Source of the DNA: Erinaceus europaeus
Taxonomy: Eukaryota; Chordata; Mammalia; Eulipotyphla; Erinaceidae
Length of the DNA: 64,000 bases
Assembly (NCBI RefSeq): GCF_950295315.1
Contig: NW_026647652.1
Coordinates: forward strand, 23,895 to 87,894
Reading direction: 5' to 3'
A program made the position numbers and the translations under genes. A model generated the notes under the pieces. That model was not told the origin of the DNA. It saw only the letters and a program-made list of their open reading frames with translations, and searched no databases. Position 1 is the first letter of the stretch; the number at the start of each line of letters is the position of its first letter. Of the stretch, positions 20,277-31,140 are shown in pieces.

Positions 20277-22659
20277 TGGCAATGAAGCAAGACAAGAATA
20301 AGAAGTCCCCAGGATGGCAGGGCCTAGGGTGTTAGAGGAGCTGGGAAGAGGCCCTTGAATGTGGAGACAGACATCAGGGGCAGAGATGCTGAGAACATGG
20401 GCATGGTGCTGTGCCAACCCCTTCAGCACTGAAAGATGGAAAAGTCACTGAGCTAGAAGCCACGATAAGCCAAGTCAAGACTCAAGTCTCCAGTGCGATG
20501 TGACCAGGTACAAATGAGCTCTTTCAGAATAGCAAAACATGAGCCCCTAGACCAGAGGCTTCCCAATCATCTCATGGATGGAACTCTTAGTGACCCAGGG
20601 ATTTTTTTTTTTTCATGACATTCCTGGGCCAAAAGAATACCTCATGATTTTATTTATTAAGTGGTTGGGTGCAGACAACTTAATAAGTCTTTATGTCCTC
20701 ACAACCTTTTAGTAGGTATTTGAAAAACTATGCACATAGATTGAAAGAAGAGAAGCTTCCATTGCCTTTTACAGTCACCCATTACTAATGGGATTATGCA
20801 CCTCTTGGGCACTGCCTCAAACTTAGCAACAGCATTGGGTGCTACTGCCTTCATTTCCTGCAGCACAGATTTCCTTATGCTACATGATTTTTATCACAGT
20901 CATGAGAGCAAGGCATTGTAAAGCTAGGCCATCTTCAAAAGGAATGTAGCATGGCCTAGATGGAAATGTGGACACTCCTGAGTAGGTGCAGTGCTTAGAA
21001 GGTGCTGGGTTGCCTACTTGCCTTGGGTGGGGGGTGTTGGTTGTGATTTCAAACATCTCCATGGAGACTCTTCTGTCATTTTATATAGTACCCCAGGGTG
21101 ACTTGGTACACAGCTTGGGAATCACAGAGGTAGGCCTCTTCCTGTGTAATGGAACTCTTTTGAAAACCTAGTAACATTCTGCATGAGGATTTATAGAAAG
21201 GAAGAAAGTGGCCATGTTTATCTGAGAGTTATGATCTGTTTGTCCAGAAATGAATAGGGGTAGAATAGAAATGAATGCAAAGTGCTAAGCCAGTCAGTCT
21301 CCTTCTAACATCAGTTAGAAGGACGAGTGTGAGAAGCACAGTTCTCTCTCAAGTAGTGGCCCCAGAGCAGGTGCTCTGGAACAAAGAAATGAGTACACCC
21401 TTTGCATAAGTGATTTTGGAGTCCATGATGAAGAAATGAATGCTGAGCTCCCAGAGCAGTGACTATTGTGAGAGCCTGAGTGAAGCTTGATTAACTGGCT
21501 GAGTAAATAGACATTGCCCCCAATAAGGCAGGTACGGCCCACCCCAATCAAGGGCTGCAGTGCAAAGAAAGAATCCCAGCCCACGCCGCCAGCATAGGCT
21601 TTTGGATGCTTCCCTTGTGTCCTCAGCCAGATGCCATTCTTTAAGAACAAGAGAAAGTGTGAGATTCATGAGCTCAGCTGCCATGGGAATATCCCAGGAG
21701 CCTGATATAACAAACATACATATTCAACTACTGGTAGTTGGACCAGTTGCCATTAAAGCAGGCTGGCTTTCTCTTTTTGCATGACATCATGTATGCAAAT
21801 TTTCCAGGTTAGGTCAAGGTCAGGTGCTGATGACACCACCATGGCAGCTTGGAGAAATCCTTACCTCATCCTTGTGTTATAGGGAAAGCTCATGAGTTGG
21901 CCCTATTAATATGGATTTCTTTCCTATATTAGTATAGAAATCATGAATTTGATGCTATTACATTTTTAGGGGCTACTATACAACCAATTAATTAATACAA
22001 TTAATTAATTGTATAAAGGTGGGATTTTATTGCCATAAATTAGAGAGAGTGAAAAGCACTCAAAAAAGAAATGTTCACGACAACTGCTGCCCCTTCACCT
22101 TCAGTCCGTTTCTTCCCTTGCTGGTTCTGCCCTTACTTTACCTCTGCTCACCTCAGCTCCATGCTCTCAGTTCCAACCACATCTTCTTCAGCTCTTCCTC
22201 TATGCTACTTCTTCTCCTTCTCTTCTTCCCTTCTGTTCCTGGTATTTATGGCCTGTAGTCAAAGATCAGATTCTAGGTTCTCTCCAATTATTTGCTTTGC
22301 ATTCCTCCTTTGGGACATTTTTCCCCTTTCTTTGTTACATGCTATAGAGAATTCTGGGAGATGTAATTTTTCTATATCAAGTTACACACCTTAATGCTTA
22401 AGGGTCAAGAAGCAAAAGTAATAGCATATCTATGACCTGTAACAATAGTGATGGCTTGACCCAGGAAATCAGAGAGGGAACTCATGCTATCATTCGAAGG
22501 GGGGGAGATGTCCTCCCTGTTGATGTTAGGCATGAAAAAATAGTCCCTAAAGGGAGGGCTCTTGGTCTTCTTTTTTTCATAGAATTTTATTTTTATTCAA
22601 ATGAGAAAATAGAGAAATAGTATTTCTTTTCATGTGTAATTAGAGAATTTTTATTCTTT
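20277..22659. other. Long unique region
   Basis: No mobile element except a weak reverse MIR-like patch (about 20640-20780). A near-palindrome of ATTAATTAATTGTAT type lies at about 21978-22013. Open frames (for example 21315-21650, minus; 22071-22394, plus) show no known family, and I see no convincing exon. Confidence 0.45.
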
Positions 22660-24420
22660 AATTTTTAAATTTTGTTTTTTATTTATAAAATGGAAATATT
22701 GACAAGATCATAGAATAAAAGTGGTACATTTCCACACAATGCCCATCCCAGAGCTCCATATCCAACCCTATACCTTGATATCTTCCCTTTTCTTTATCCC
22801 TTTGGGAGCATGGGCCTAGGATCATTGTGGGGTATAGAAGGTGGAAGGTCTGGCTTCTGTAATTGCTTCTCCGCTGAACATGGGTGTTGGCAGGTTGATC
22901 CATACTCCCAGCCTGTCTCTGTGTTTCTCTAGTGGGGCAGTGATCTGGTGAGGTGGGGCTCAAGACAGATGGTGGGGTCCTCTGCCCAAGGAAGTCAGAT
23001 AGGCATCACAGTATCATCTGGAACTTGGTGGCTGAAAAAGAGTTAAGATATAACGCAGAACAAATTGTTTACTAATCATGAACCTAAATGCAAGAATATT
23101 GCAGATGAAGATTTGGGGTCTCTGTTTTGGAAAAAGCTGGTAGGTCTGTTTTAGATACATTCCAGAGGGCCCATGCCTTTACTAGTTTCTGCCTTCACCT
23201 GACATCTAATATGCAGGTGGACATAGGTTATTGTCTGGGGAGATGTGTCATAGTTGGAAAAAGGACTAGAAAGTTGGGTCAGGGAAGAGAGTAGCTCCCA
23301 AATATGGGGAAAGTATAAAAATATTGTTAACTATAAACCCCACAAGTTTGCTCTGGGACCCATAGTCAGTGCAAGGGCTTATGTAACTTCTGCATCCCTT
23401 TAAATTTGAGATCACATTCTGTGGTCCCAGCTAGGAACATTCCAGGCTGCACTAATTTTAGGACCCATTTTCCTTGGGTAGTAGGTAGAGTATGTTGTCC
23501 TACCTCCCTTCAGAGAATGGAACTCCCTACCATTATTGATCCACATTGAAGGTAAGGTTCTATAGGGGCCCACAAAGGGTCCATTGTGTTGTTGCTGATG
23601 GACATGACCAGTGACAGTGGAGAGAGGGATCTGTTAGAGGTGTAGGCCCATCATGTCTGTGTGGGATCCCAGGGCTTCCTGACTAGGGCCCCAGGTGATG
23701 GGGTGGCCTGATAGTGACTAAAGAGTCATCATTAAAGTATGCCAGTGTCTTGCCCTTTTTCAGCTTTTGTAGTCCTTGCTTTGTCTGACACTGTTAGCTT
23801 TGGACTGATCTGACACGGTTAGCTTTGGAGTATATGTTTGGTTATATTGGGGTATATGTATTAGGAGGTAGGTGAGGAGGGTATCTATGTCTAAGTAGAA
23901 ACTGTTTCAGTAAGTACTTTAAGGTGTCTTTTTAGTTCTTTATACTTTCTTGCTTCATTTATTGACTCACTGCAAATCATGTGGGCTTTTGCTTTAAGGT
24001 ATATATTTTCTCCTAACATGGATGGATTCATGTACATATGCCCTATCTCATGGGCCCTGGTCTATATCTAGGTTTTGAGGTTTTGTTAAGTGCAACACTC
24101 TAAATGGAGTTAAGGAGTTCTATGGGCTAGGAAAGGTTTCACCAGAGTAATGAAGCTGAAGGGTTGACATTCCATGTCTGATATCTCTGGACATAGCCGA
24201 AGTGTAACATACTGAGGTGGTACTGGTTGCATTGATTATGTTGGGATCAGTAGATGCAGTATCAGTTGGTATGACTTGAGAGAAGCACGCAGGAAAGTAC
24301 CCCCTCCCCCAGGGGTTCTAGGCCTGGGAGATGTATGGACTTTATAGAGAAAGGGGAAGGTTCTTGCTGTCTTAGGGGTTAAGAAAGCAAGAGATAGTTA
24401 TTGCTATAACCAAGTTATTT
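22660..24420 (-). mobile_element. Family B copy, longest in the window
   Basis: 3-prime end at 22660-22760 (TTTATAAAATGGAAATATTG). Contains the shared blocks GGTCTGGCTTCTGTAATTGC, TTCTCCGCTGAACATGGGTG and GTATGCCAGTGTCTTGCCCT. About 1.7 kb, without any ORF like a transposon protein. Confidence 0.65.
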
Positions 24421-24624
24421 GGCAATTGGGTTAACTTTGAAAATACCTCTGTTAGCATTTGCTTTATCATACAAGACCTCACCATAATTTTTGTTCTTTT
24501 ATGCTATTTACATATAGCTGTATCATATAAAGTAATGCCACCAGTTGTTTCTGTTCTCCCTGGTCTAAGTTTTTAGGAGATTTAATATTTTAAAGAACAA
24601 GTCATTATTAGAAATGTATTAACA

Positions 24625-24897
24625 GGGAGCCGGGCGGTAGCTCAGCGGGTTAAGCGAATGTGGTGCAAAGTGCAAGGACTGGCTCAAGGATCCAGGTTTG
24701 AGCCCTTCTCCCCACCTACAGGGACATTGCTTCACAGGCAGTGAAGCAGATCTGCAGGTGTCTTTCTCTCCCCATCTTCACCTCCTCTCTTCATTTCTCT
24801 TTGTCCTATCCAACAATGACAACGACATTAATAACTATAACAATAAAACAACAAGGGCAACAAAAGGAAATAAATAAATAAATAAATATTAAAAAAA
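24625..24897 (+). mobile_element. S1 SINE, 15-bp target duplication
   Basis: Head GGGAGCCGGGCGGTAGCTCA, body GAAGCAGATCTGCAGGTGTC and tail (AAAT)n A8. AGAAATGTATTAACA is repeated exactly at 24610-24624 and 24898-24912. Confidence 0.96.
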
Positions 24898-24912
24898 AGA
24901 AATGTATTAACA

Positions 24913-25736
24913 ATTTGAGCCCACTGTTAAATTCAATCTGATTGCCAATTTGAAGTTTTAAGTGCTTGGATTGACCATGCTCAGAGCTATGGTCTATGCA
25001 TCAAAAAGTTTAAGACGTTCAATCCATTTTTCTCCTCTCATGTTAATTAAATAGTGACTTGTGAGACTACAAGTTAATAGGAGTGTACATCAACAATCTG
25101 GTATTTCTATGTAAAAAAGGACAGAATGTGAGGTGTTCATAGTTCCAATAGGTCCTCCAAGTGACAGCTGTCCTCAGGGAAGATGAGAGCAGGTTATAAA
25201 AACAATGACACACATAATCAAATCAAAGAATGAGGCTCATACTGTGAGTTAGTGAGGTGGGTGGAGTTGGAAGGGTTTCAGTGAAATGGATTTGCAGCAG
25301 CTGTCCTAGAGATAGTGGCTTACTCCCTCTCAGCAATGAGCAATGAGTTGCCTCCTCCCAAGTCTTCCCCAATTAACTCCTTTCTGCAAATATGTATTAT
25401 GGTCACAGCATTCCTGATTTACTCTATGCTGTTGTGATTTTAGGTTTTATTTGTTGTTTGATGTAATCTGAGGTTATTTAGGGGCACTTGAGGGCATCGG
25501 AGATGCTTCCATAACAAGTGGTCACTGCTCCTTTGCTTTGCATCCTTTCTGTGTAGGGGAGGTGTCCCAGGAATGCTCAAGTTTTAGATGGTGGGGCAGA
25601 CCTGTGTTACAAATTTTATTATTGGACTGGAGCAGTGATCTCAAGTTTCTTGGAGGAGGTGACATTTGCAACTAGTCGTGAACCTATTTTAGACTTTGGA
25701 AGAGACAGAAGAATCTCCCAGCAGCACCCCCCCCCT
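24913..25736. other. Unique non-coding DNA
   Basis: No repeat family or coding signal recognised. Confidence 0.5.
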
Positions 25737-25864
25737 TTTCTTTTCTTTTCTTTTCTTTTCTTTTCTTTTCTTTTCTTTTCTTTTCTTTTCTTTTCTTTCT
25801 CTTCTCTTCTCTTCTCTTCTCTTCTCTTCTCTTCTCTTCTCTTCTCTTCTCTTCTCTCCTTTCC
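25737..25864. repeat. (TTTTC)n then (TCTTC)n pentanucleotide arrays
   Basis: Two related pentamer arrays form one polypyrimidine strand of about 130 nt. They abut the tail of the following S2 SINE, so they probably grew from its A-rich tail. The KRREE/LLFSS frames are artefacts. Confidence 0.95.
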
Positions 25865-25996
25865 TTTTCTTTTTTCTTTTCTTTTCTCTACCAAAGCCAG
25901 CTCAGCTCTGGCTTCTAGTGGTTTGGGGAATTGAATTTGAGACTTTGAGCCTCAGGTATGAGAATATCTTTACATAGCCATTTTGTTGGCTCCCCC
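25865..25996 (-). mobile_element. S2 SINE
   Basis: CTACCAAAGCCAGCTCAGCT, GGAATTGAATTTGAGACT and CATAGCCATTTTGTTGGCTC head. Tail side is expanded into the pentamer arrays. Confidence 0.75.
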
Positions 25997-26440
25997 ATCC
26001 TATTTGTTTTATTTTCATGAGAGAGAAAGATACTGAGACTAGAGCACTGTGAAGGATTACACTTGGGACTTTGTAGAGACTCAGACATGGAAATCTTTTT
26101 ACAGAACTACACAGAAAAGATACAGTTTTAGGCAGTGAAGATTGGCCATGAGACCTGGAGGCTGCCTCTGAGGCTGTCAGGGAAACAGGATGACAAGATT
26201 CTGCTGACACAACATTCTGGGGGCCCCAGCTGCCTAGAGTAGACACTGTGTCAGCACTGAGGGATTTAGAGATAGGAAGTGTGGTGATTGAGAGTGTGGG
26301 TGGACTGTGATTGGTGAGCTCAACTTGCCCTCCTACTGGCACTTTTCAAGCCTAACTTTGTGCAGGCAAGGCCCTGGTTCTGGTGCTGAGACTAGGCCAG
26401 AACAGGAAACCAAGGTTGGAAACCTGGAGGATTTGCTTGA
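25997..26440. other. Unique DNA
   Basis: Apart from a degenerate SINE piece (about 26000-26115), nothing is recognised. The 146-codon minus frame overlapping it (25902-26342) runs into the SINE and is not credible. Confidence 0.45.
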
Positions 26441-27018
26441 AAGTACAGCTTTCTGGTCAGAATGCAAACTGGAATAGCCATTATGAAGAATGGTATGGAG
26501 AATCCGTAAACAAATACAAATGGGAATATTTTATGATGCAGCAATACCACTCCCAGGTATTTATCCAAAAGAAATGGAAACACTAATTCAAAAGGACATA
26601 TGGACTCCCATGTTAATAGCTACATTATTCATAATAGCCAAAATATGAAAACAGCCCCACGGTCCACCAACAGATGATTGGATAAAGAAGTTATGGGACA
26701 TATACTCAGCAATCAACAAAGATGATATTGTGTTCTTTGGGATCATATGGATGGAACTGGAGGTGATTTTGCTTAGCAAAATAGGTAAAGAGATGAAAGA
26801 CAACTACTGAATAGTTTCCTCATATGTGAAATCTACAGAGATGATATATAAAAACTTGAAAAAAAAAAGTAGCTCACCCATCTCTCAGACCTTGGGAGAA
26901 ATTTGGTGTTTATCATTTTGGGGGTGGGTTAGTGGGGCACAGAACTTTGATGGTGGGAGTTATGTGGAACTAAACCTCTATCTATTAATTTATAATCTTG
27001 TAAATCACTATTAAATCA
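26441..27018 (+). mobile_element. Older L1: ORF2 3-prime end plus family-B-like 3-prime UTR
   Basis: AATACCACTCCCAGGTATTT, TACATTATTCATAATAGCCA and ATATGGATGGAACTGGAGGT are the classic end of L1 ORF2. They run into a 3-prime UTR that ends GATGGTGGGAGTTATGTGGA and AAATCACTATTAAATCAG, the same end as family B. This ties family B to L1. Confidence 0.85.
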
Positions 27019-27565
27019 GAAGAAGGAGGAGGAAGGGGATGAGGAGGAAAAAAGCTCAGCTTTCCTTCTAGAACTCCTCCCTCCATTTGGTCAGGCTGTT
27101 ATGGGTACCTCTGTGTGCAGAAAGGTGAAGGCATAGAGAGAAAGCTGAACAGCAGAAGCCCCCTGGCTTTCTGCATTGTCTTTCCTGTTTCACCTTCCTG
27201 GGGGAGACTTTCTTTTCAGATCCACAACAGTACATCTGAAATCAGCTGTTTCTAGGACTGCTTGCAACCCGGGTGGAAATGAGGGGCTTCTGGAGAGGAA
27301 ATGAAAGAACTAGCGGTGGTTTTAACAAGAGAGTTTCCAGTGTGAACCTCTGCACTATTATAAGGGCTTCAAAGGGCGATTTCAACATAGGCATTGGGCT
27401 GGAGAACACCCAAGAAGGGCAGGGGCTCCCCAGAGCAGCCAGGAAGACTTCTGAGCTGGAAGGCTGGCTATTGAGTGGAAAAGACATAGAAATAGAAAGC
27501 AAACTATCTTGGGGGTTCTGGGCCCCGTGTTTTCCAAAGTGCAAGTGCCTTGCTGGGCGAGCTCA
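27019..27565. other. Unique DNA
   Basis: A 117-codon plus frame (27273-27626) ends inside the (TTTA)n tail of the neighbouring L1 and lacks family resemblance. No gene called. Confidence 0.45.
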
Positions 27566-27567
27566 TT

Positions 27568-27606
<39 letters not shown>

Positions 27607-29668
27607 TTATTTTCATTTATATTTAAAAAATTTCTTTATTGGGGAATTAATGTTTTACATTCAACAGTAAGTACAATAGTTTGTACATGCATAACATTTC
27701 CCAGTTTTCCATATAACAATACAACCCCCACCACTAGGCCCTCTGTCATAGTTTTTGGACCTGTATTCTCCCCCCCACCCACCCCACATTCTTTTACTTT
27801 GGTGCAATACGCCAATTCCAGTTAAGGTTCTACTTGTGTTTTCTCTTCTGATCTTGTTACTTGTGTTTTCTCTTCTGATCTTGTTTTTCAACTTCTGCCT
27901 GAGAGTGAGATCATCCCATATTCATCCTTCTGTTTCTGACTTATTTCACTCAACATGAATTTTTCAAGGTCCATCCAAGATCGGCTGAAAATGGTGAAGT
28001 CACCATTTTTGATAGTTGAGTAGTATTCCATTGAGTATATAGACCAAAACTTACTCAGCCACTCATCTGTTGTTGGACACCTGGGTTACTTCCAGGTTTG
28101 GGCTATTAGAAATTGTGCTGCTAAGAACATATGTGTACACAGATCTTTTTGGATGGGTGTTTTGGGTTCTTTAGTATATATCCCAAGGAGAGGAATTGCA
28201 GGATCATAGGGTAGGTCCATTTCTAGCCTTCTGAGAGTTCTCCAGACTGTTCTCCACAGAGGTTGGACCTATTGACATTCCCACCAGCAGTGTAGGAAGG
28301 TTCCTTTGACCCCACACCCTCTCCAGCATTTGCTGCTGTTACCTTTTCTGATGTATGACATTCTCACAGGAGTGAAGTGACATCTCACTGTTGTCTTTAT
28401 TTGCATTTCTCTGACAATCAAAGACTTGGAGATTTTTTTTCATGTTTTTCGGCCTTTTGGATCTCTTCTGTGGTGAATATTCTGTCCATGTCCTCTCCCC
28501 ATTTTTGGATGGGGTTATTTGTTTTTTTGTTGTTGAGTTTGGCAAGCTCTTTATATATTTTGGTTATTAACCTCTTGTCTGATGTGTGGCATGTAAAGAT
28601 CTTCTCCCATTCTGTGAGGGATCTCTTGGTTTGGGTAGTGGTTTCTTTGGCTGTGCAGAAGCTTTTTAATTTGATGTAGTCCCATAGGTTTATACTTGCC
28701 TTAGTCTTCTTTGTAATTGGATTCATTTCATTGAAGATGTCTTTAAAATTTATGCTGGAAAGAGGTCTGCCAATGTTTTCCTCTAAGTATCTGATAGTTT
28801 GTGGTCTAACATTCAAGTTCTTGATCCACTTGGAATTTACTTTTGTGTTTGGTGAAATATAGTGGTTCAGTTTCATTCTTCTGGAAAAAAACCCATTTTG
28901 TCCAGCAGCATTTGTTGAAGAGACTGCTTTCCCCATTTAATACTCTGGGCACCTTTGTCAAAGATTAGATGTCCATAGGTGTAGGGGCTTATTTCTGGGA
29001 TCTCAATTATATTCCACTTGTCAGTGTGTCTATTCATGTTTCAGTACTAAGCAGTTTTGATGACAATGACCCTATAATACAATATGAGATCTGGGAGTGT
29101 GATGTCTCCAGTTCTGTTCTTTCTTCTCAAGCTTGTTTTGGCAATTCTAAGTCTTTTCTGGTTCCAGACAAACATTTGTAGCATTTGTTCTATTCTCCTA
29201 GAAATGTGGTTGGGATCTTGATGGGGATATCATTAAATTTGTAGATGGCTCTGGGTAATATATTCATTTTGATGATGTTAATTCTTCCAACCCATGAACA
29301 TGGACTATCTTTCCACTTCTTTGTGTCTTTTTCAACTTCCTTGAGTAATGACTCATAATTTTCAGTATACAAGTCTTTCACTTCTTTGGTTAGGTTTATT
29401 CCTAGATATTTTATTGTTTTTGTTGCTATAGTAAAAGGAATTGCTTTCTGGATTTCATCTTCTAACTTAGTGTTTGCATAGAGGAATGCCATTGACTTTT
29501 GAATGTTAATTTTGTAGCCTGACACCTTACTGTATTGCCTGATGATTTCCAAAAGCTTCTTGATGGATTCTTTAGGTTTTTCTATGTATACTATCATATC
29601 ATCTGCAAATAGGGAGACTGTGACTTCTTCTCTTCCAGTCTGTATCCCTTTAATTTCTTGCTCCAGGC
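27566..29668 (-). mobile_element. L1 LINE, 5-prime truncated, ORF2 remnants
   Basis: PolyA side is the (TTTA)n at 27566-27610. Minus-strand translations give L1 ORF2: the end of the RT/thumb region at 29190-29597 (KIIRQYSK-like, [31 protein letters not shown]) and the C-terminal domain at 28418-28936 ([35 protein letters not shown]). Frames are broken. The copy stops near 29668, inside the RT, so it lacks ORF1 and the endonuclease. Confidence 0.93.
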
Positions 29669-30094
29669 AGGAGATTTTTAATGATTTTTGTGTGTAGTTA
29701 GATATAGGGTCTTCTCTGGACTGTGAGTTAACATTTACAATAAGAGAAAAGATTCACTGCTGTATTCTTGAAAGTGATTATCTCATGTAATCTTTGCCAC
29801 AGCCCAGTGAGGTGAGCTTTATGACATCTGCCCCATAATATACGAGGAAATCAGGCCAGAAAGCCTGTCTCTTTTGTAAGCTCTCTAGTGGTCCAATACA
29901 ACAAAAGTCTACTGAGAACCTCATTTGTCACTGGGAAATTTGAAGTAGTCATATTTTTAAAAAAAATTGAAAGAAATAGATAAAATTCACTGAATTGATG
30001 CATTTTCATTAATGCTAATCATTAGATCTCGACAAAATGATGTCAGTACAAAAATTAACAAGATGCTTTTCTTTTGTACGAAGTCCTTAAAATC
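29669..30094. other. Unique DNA with a reverse MIR relic
   Basis: 29745-29900 has reverse MIR order (ATTATCTCATGTAATCTTTG, CCAGTGAGGTGAGCTTTATG, ACGAGGAAATCAGGCCAGAA). No gene. Confidence 0.55.
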
Positions 30095-30394
30095 TATTTT
30101 TAAAAATTTTTAAAAATATTTATTTATTTTCCCTTTTGTTGCCCTTGTTGCTTTATTGTTGTAGTTATTATTGTTGTTATTGATTTTGTTGTAGTTGGAT
30201 AGAACAGAGAGAAATGGAGGAGGGAGAGACAGAGAGGGGGAGAGAAAGATAGACACTTGCAGACCTGCTTCACCGCCTGTGAAGCGACTCCCCTACAGGT
30301 GGAGAGCTGGGGGGCTCAAACCAGTATCTTTACGCTGGTCATTGCACTTTGTGCAATGTGTGCTTAACCCGCTGTGCTATCGCCCTACTCCCCC
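30095..30394 (-). mobile_element. S1 SINE
   Basis: Full reverse copy: tail ATTTATTTATTTTCCCTTTT, body CACTTGCAGACCTGCTTCAC, head TGCTTAACCCGCTGTGCTAT. Confidence 0.93.
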
Positions 30395-30615
30395 AATATT
30401 TTTTTTTGTCATCAGTATTATCACTGGGATTCTATGTCTGCATGATTCCACTGCTCTCAATGGACTCTTTAAATAAAAGACAGGAGACAGACAGAGGGAG
30501 AGGAGAGACAGATGATTCTGTTCCGCTGCTCATGCGGTTTTCCTTATTGATGTTCCCAGTTGGTGACCAAGGCCTTGAATCTGGATCCTCAAGCATCTCC
30601 CAGGCCCCTGAAATA
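30395..30615 (-). mobile_element. Older S1L-related SINE
   Basis: TTTGTCATCAGTATTATCAC module start, AGACAGGAGACAGACAGAGG body, head diverged (ATCTCCCAGGCCCC). It abuts the preceding S1. Confidence 0.6.
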
Positions 30616-30689
30616 TGTTTTTTTTTTAAATGAAGTACAAGGAATTGAACCCAAAGTCTCATGCAAGTTGAGAATACTCTTCCACTTTG

Positions 30690-30885
30690 CTACCTCCCAG
30701 ACCTAATTTTATTTTATTTTCCATGACAGGGGGTGGGGGGAGAACAGCAAAACACCACTGAACAGTCTGTAGAATTCCACTTGTCTTTGACATTGTTGCT
30801 GTTTCATGTGCTGTCAGAGACTGACTCCAGAACCTTGTGAAGGTAAGACACATGCTCTACCACTGAACTACCTTCCTAGCACCTG
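30690..30885 (-). mobile_element. Old SINE, reverse
   Basis: TTTTATTTTATTTTCCATGA tail side and TGCTCTACCACTGAACTACC head, like the copy at 19062. Confidence 0.5.
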
Positions 30886-31140
30886 ATATATATGTTTTTC
30901 TTTCAAAAAAGTAGGTTTACTTAGATTTTACTTACCATGTGATTTTCTCATTTAAAAGTCTGTGATTCAATGTTTTTTCATTTATTCACATATGCTTAGC
31001 TTATTTACAACTTCACAATTATAGAAACTCTACATCACACTGAGATGAAACTATGTCTTTAGTTTTAGTTTAGTTTACTTTATTCCACTTATATTCAACG
31101 TATATAAGCCTCCCAGTGCCTCATGGGATAATGAGGTCCT

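Noticed and set aside
27273..27626. 117-codon plus-strand frame as a small gene
   Set aside because: It ends in the (TTTA)n tail of an L1, has no family resemblance and no supporting splice or promoter context.
28418..29597. Open frames of 135-172 codons as host genes (also 42932-43237 and 39147-39404)
   Set aside because: They are L1 ORF2 or ORF1 fragments inside truncated, frameshifted L1 copies.
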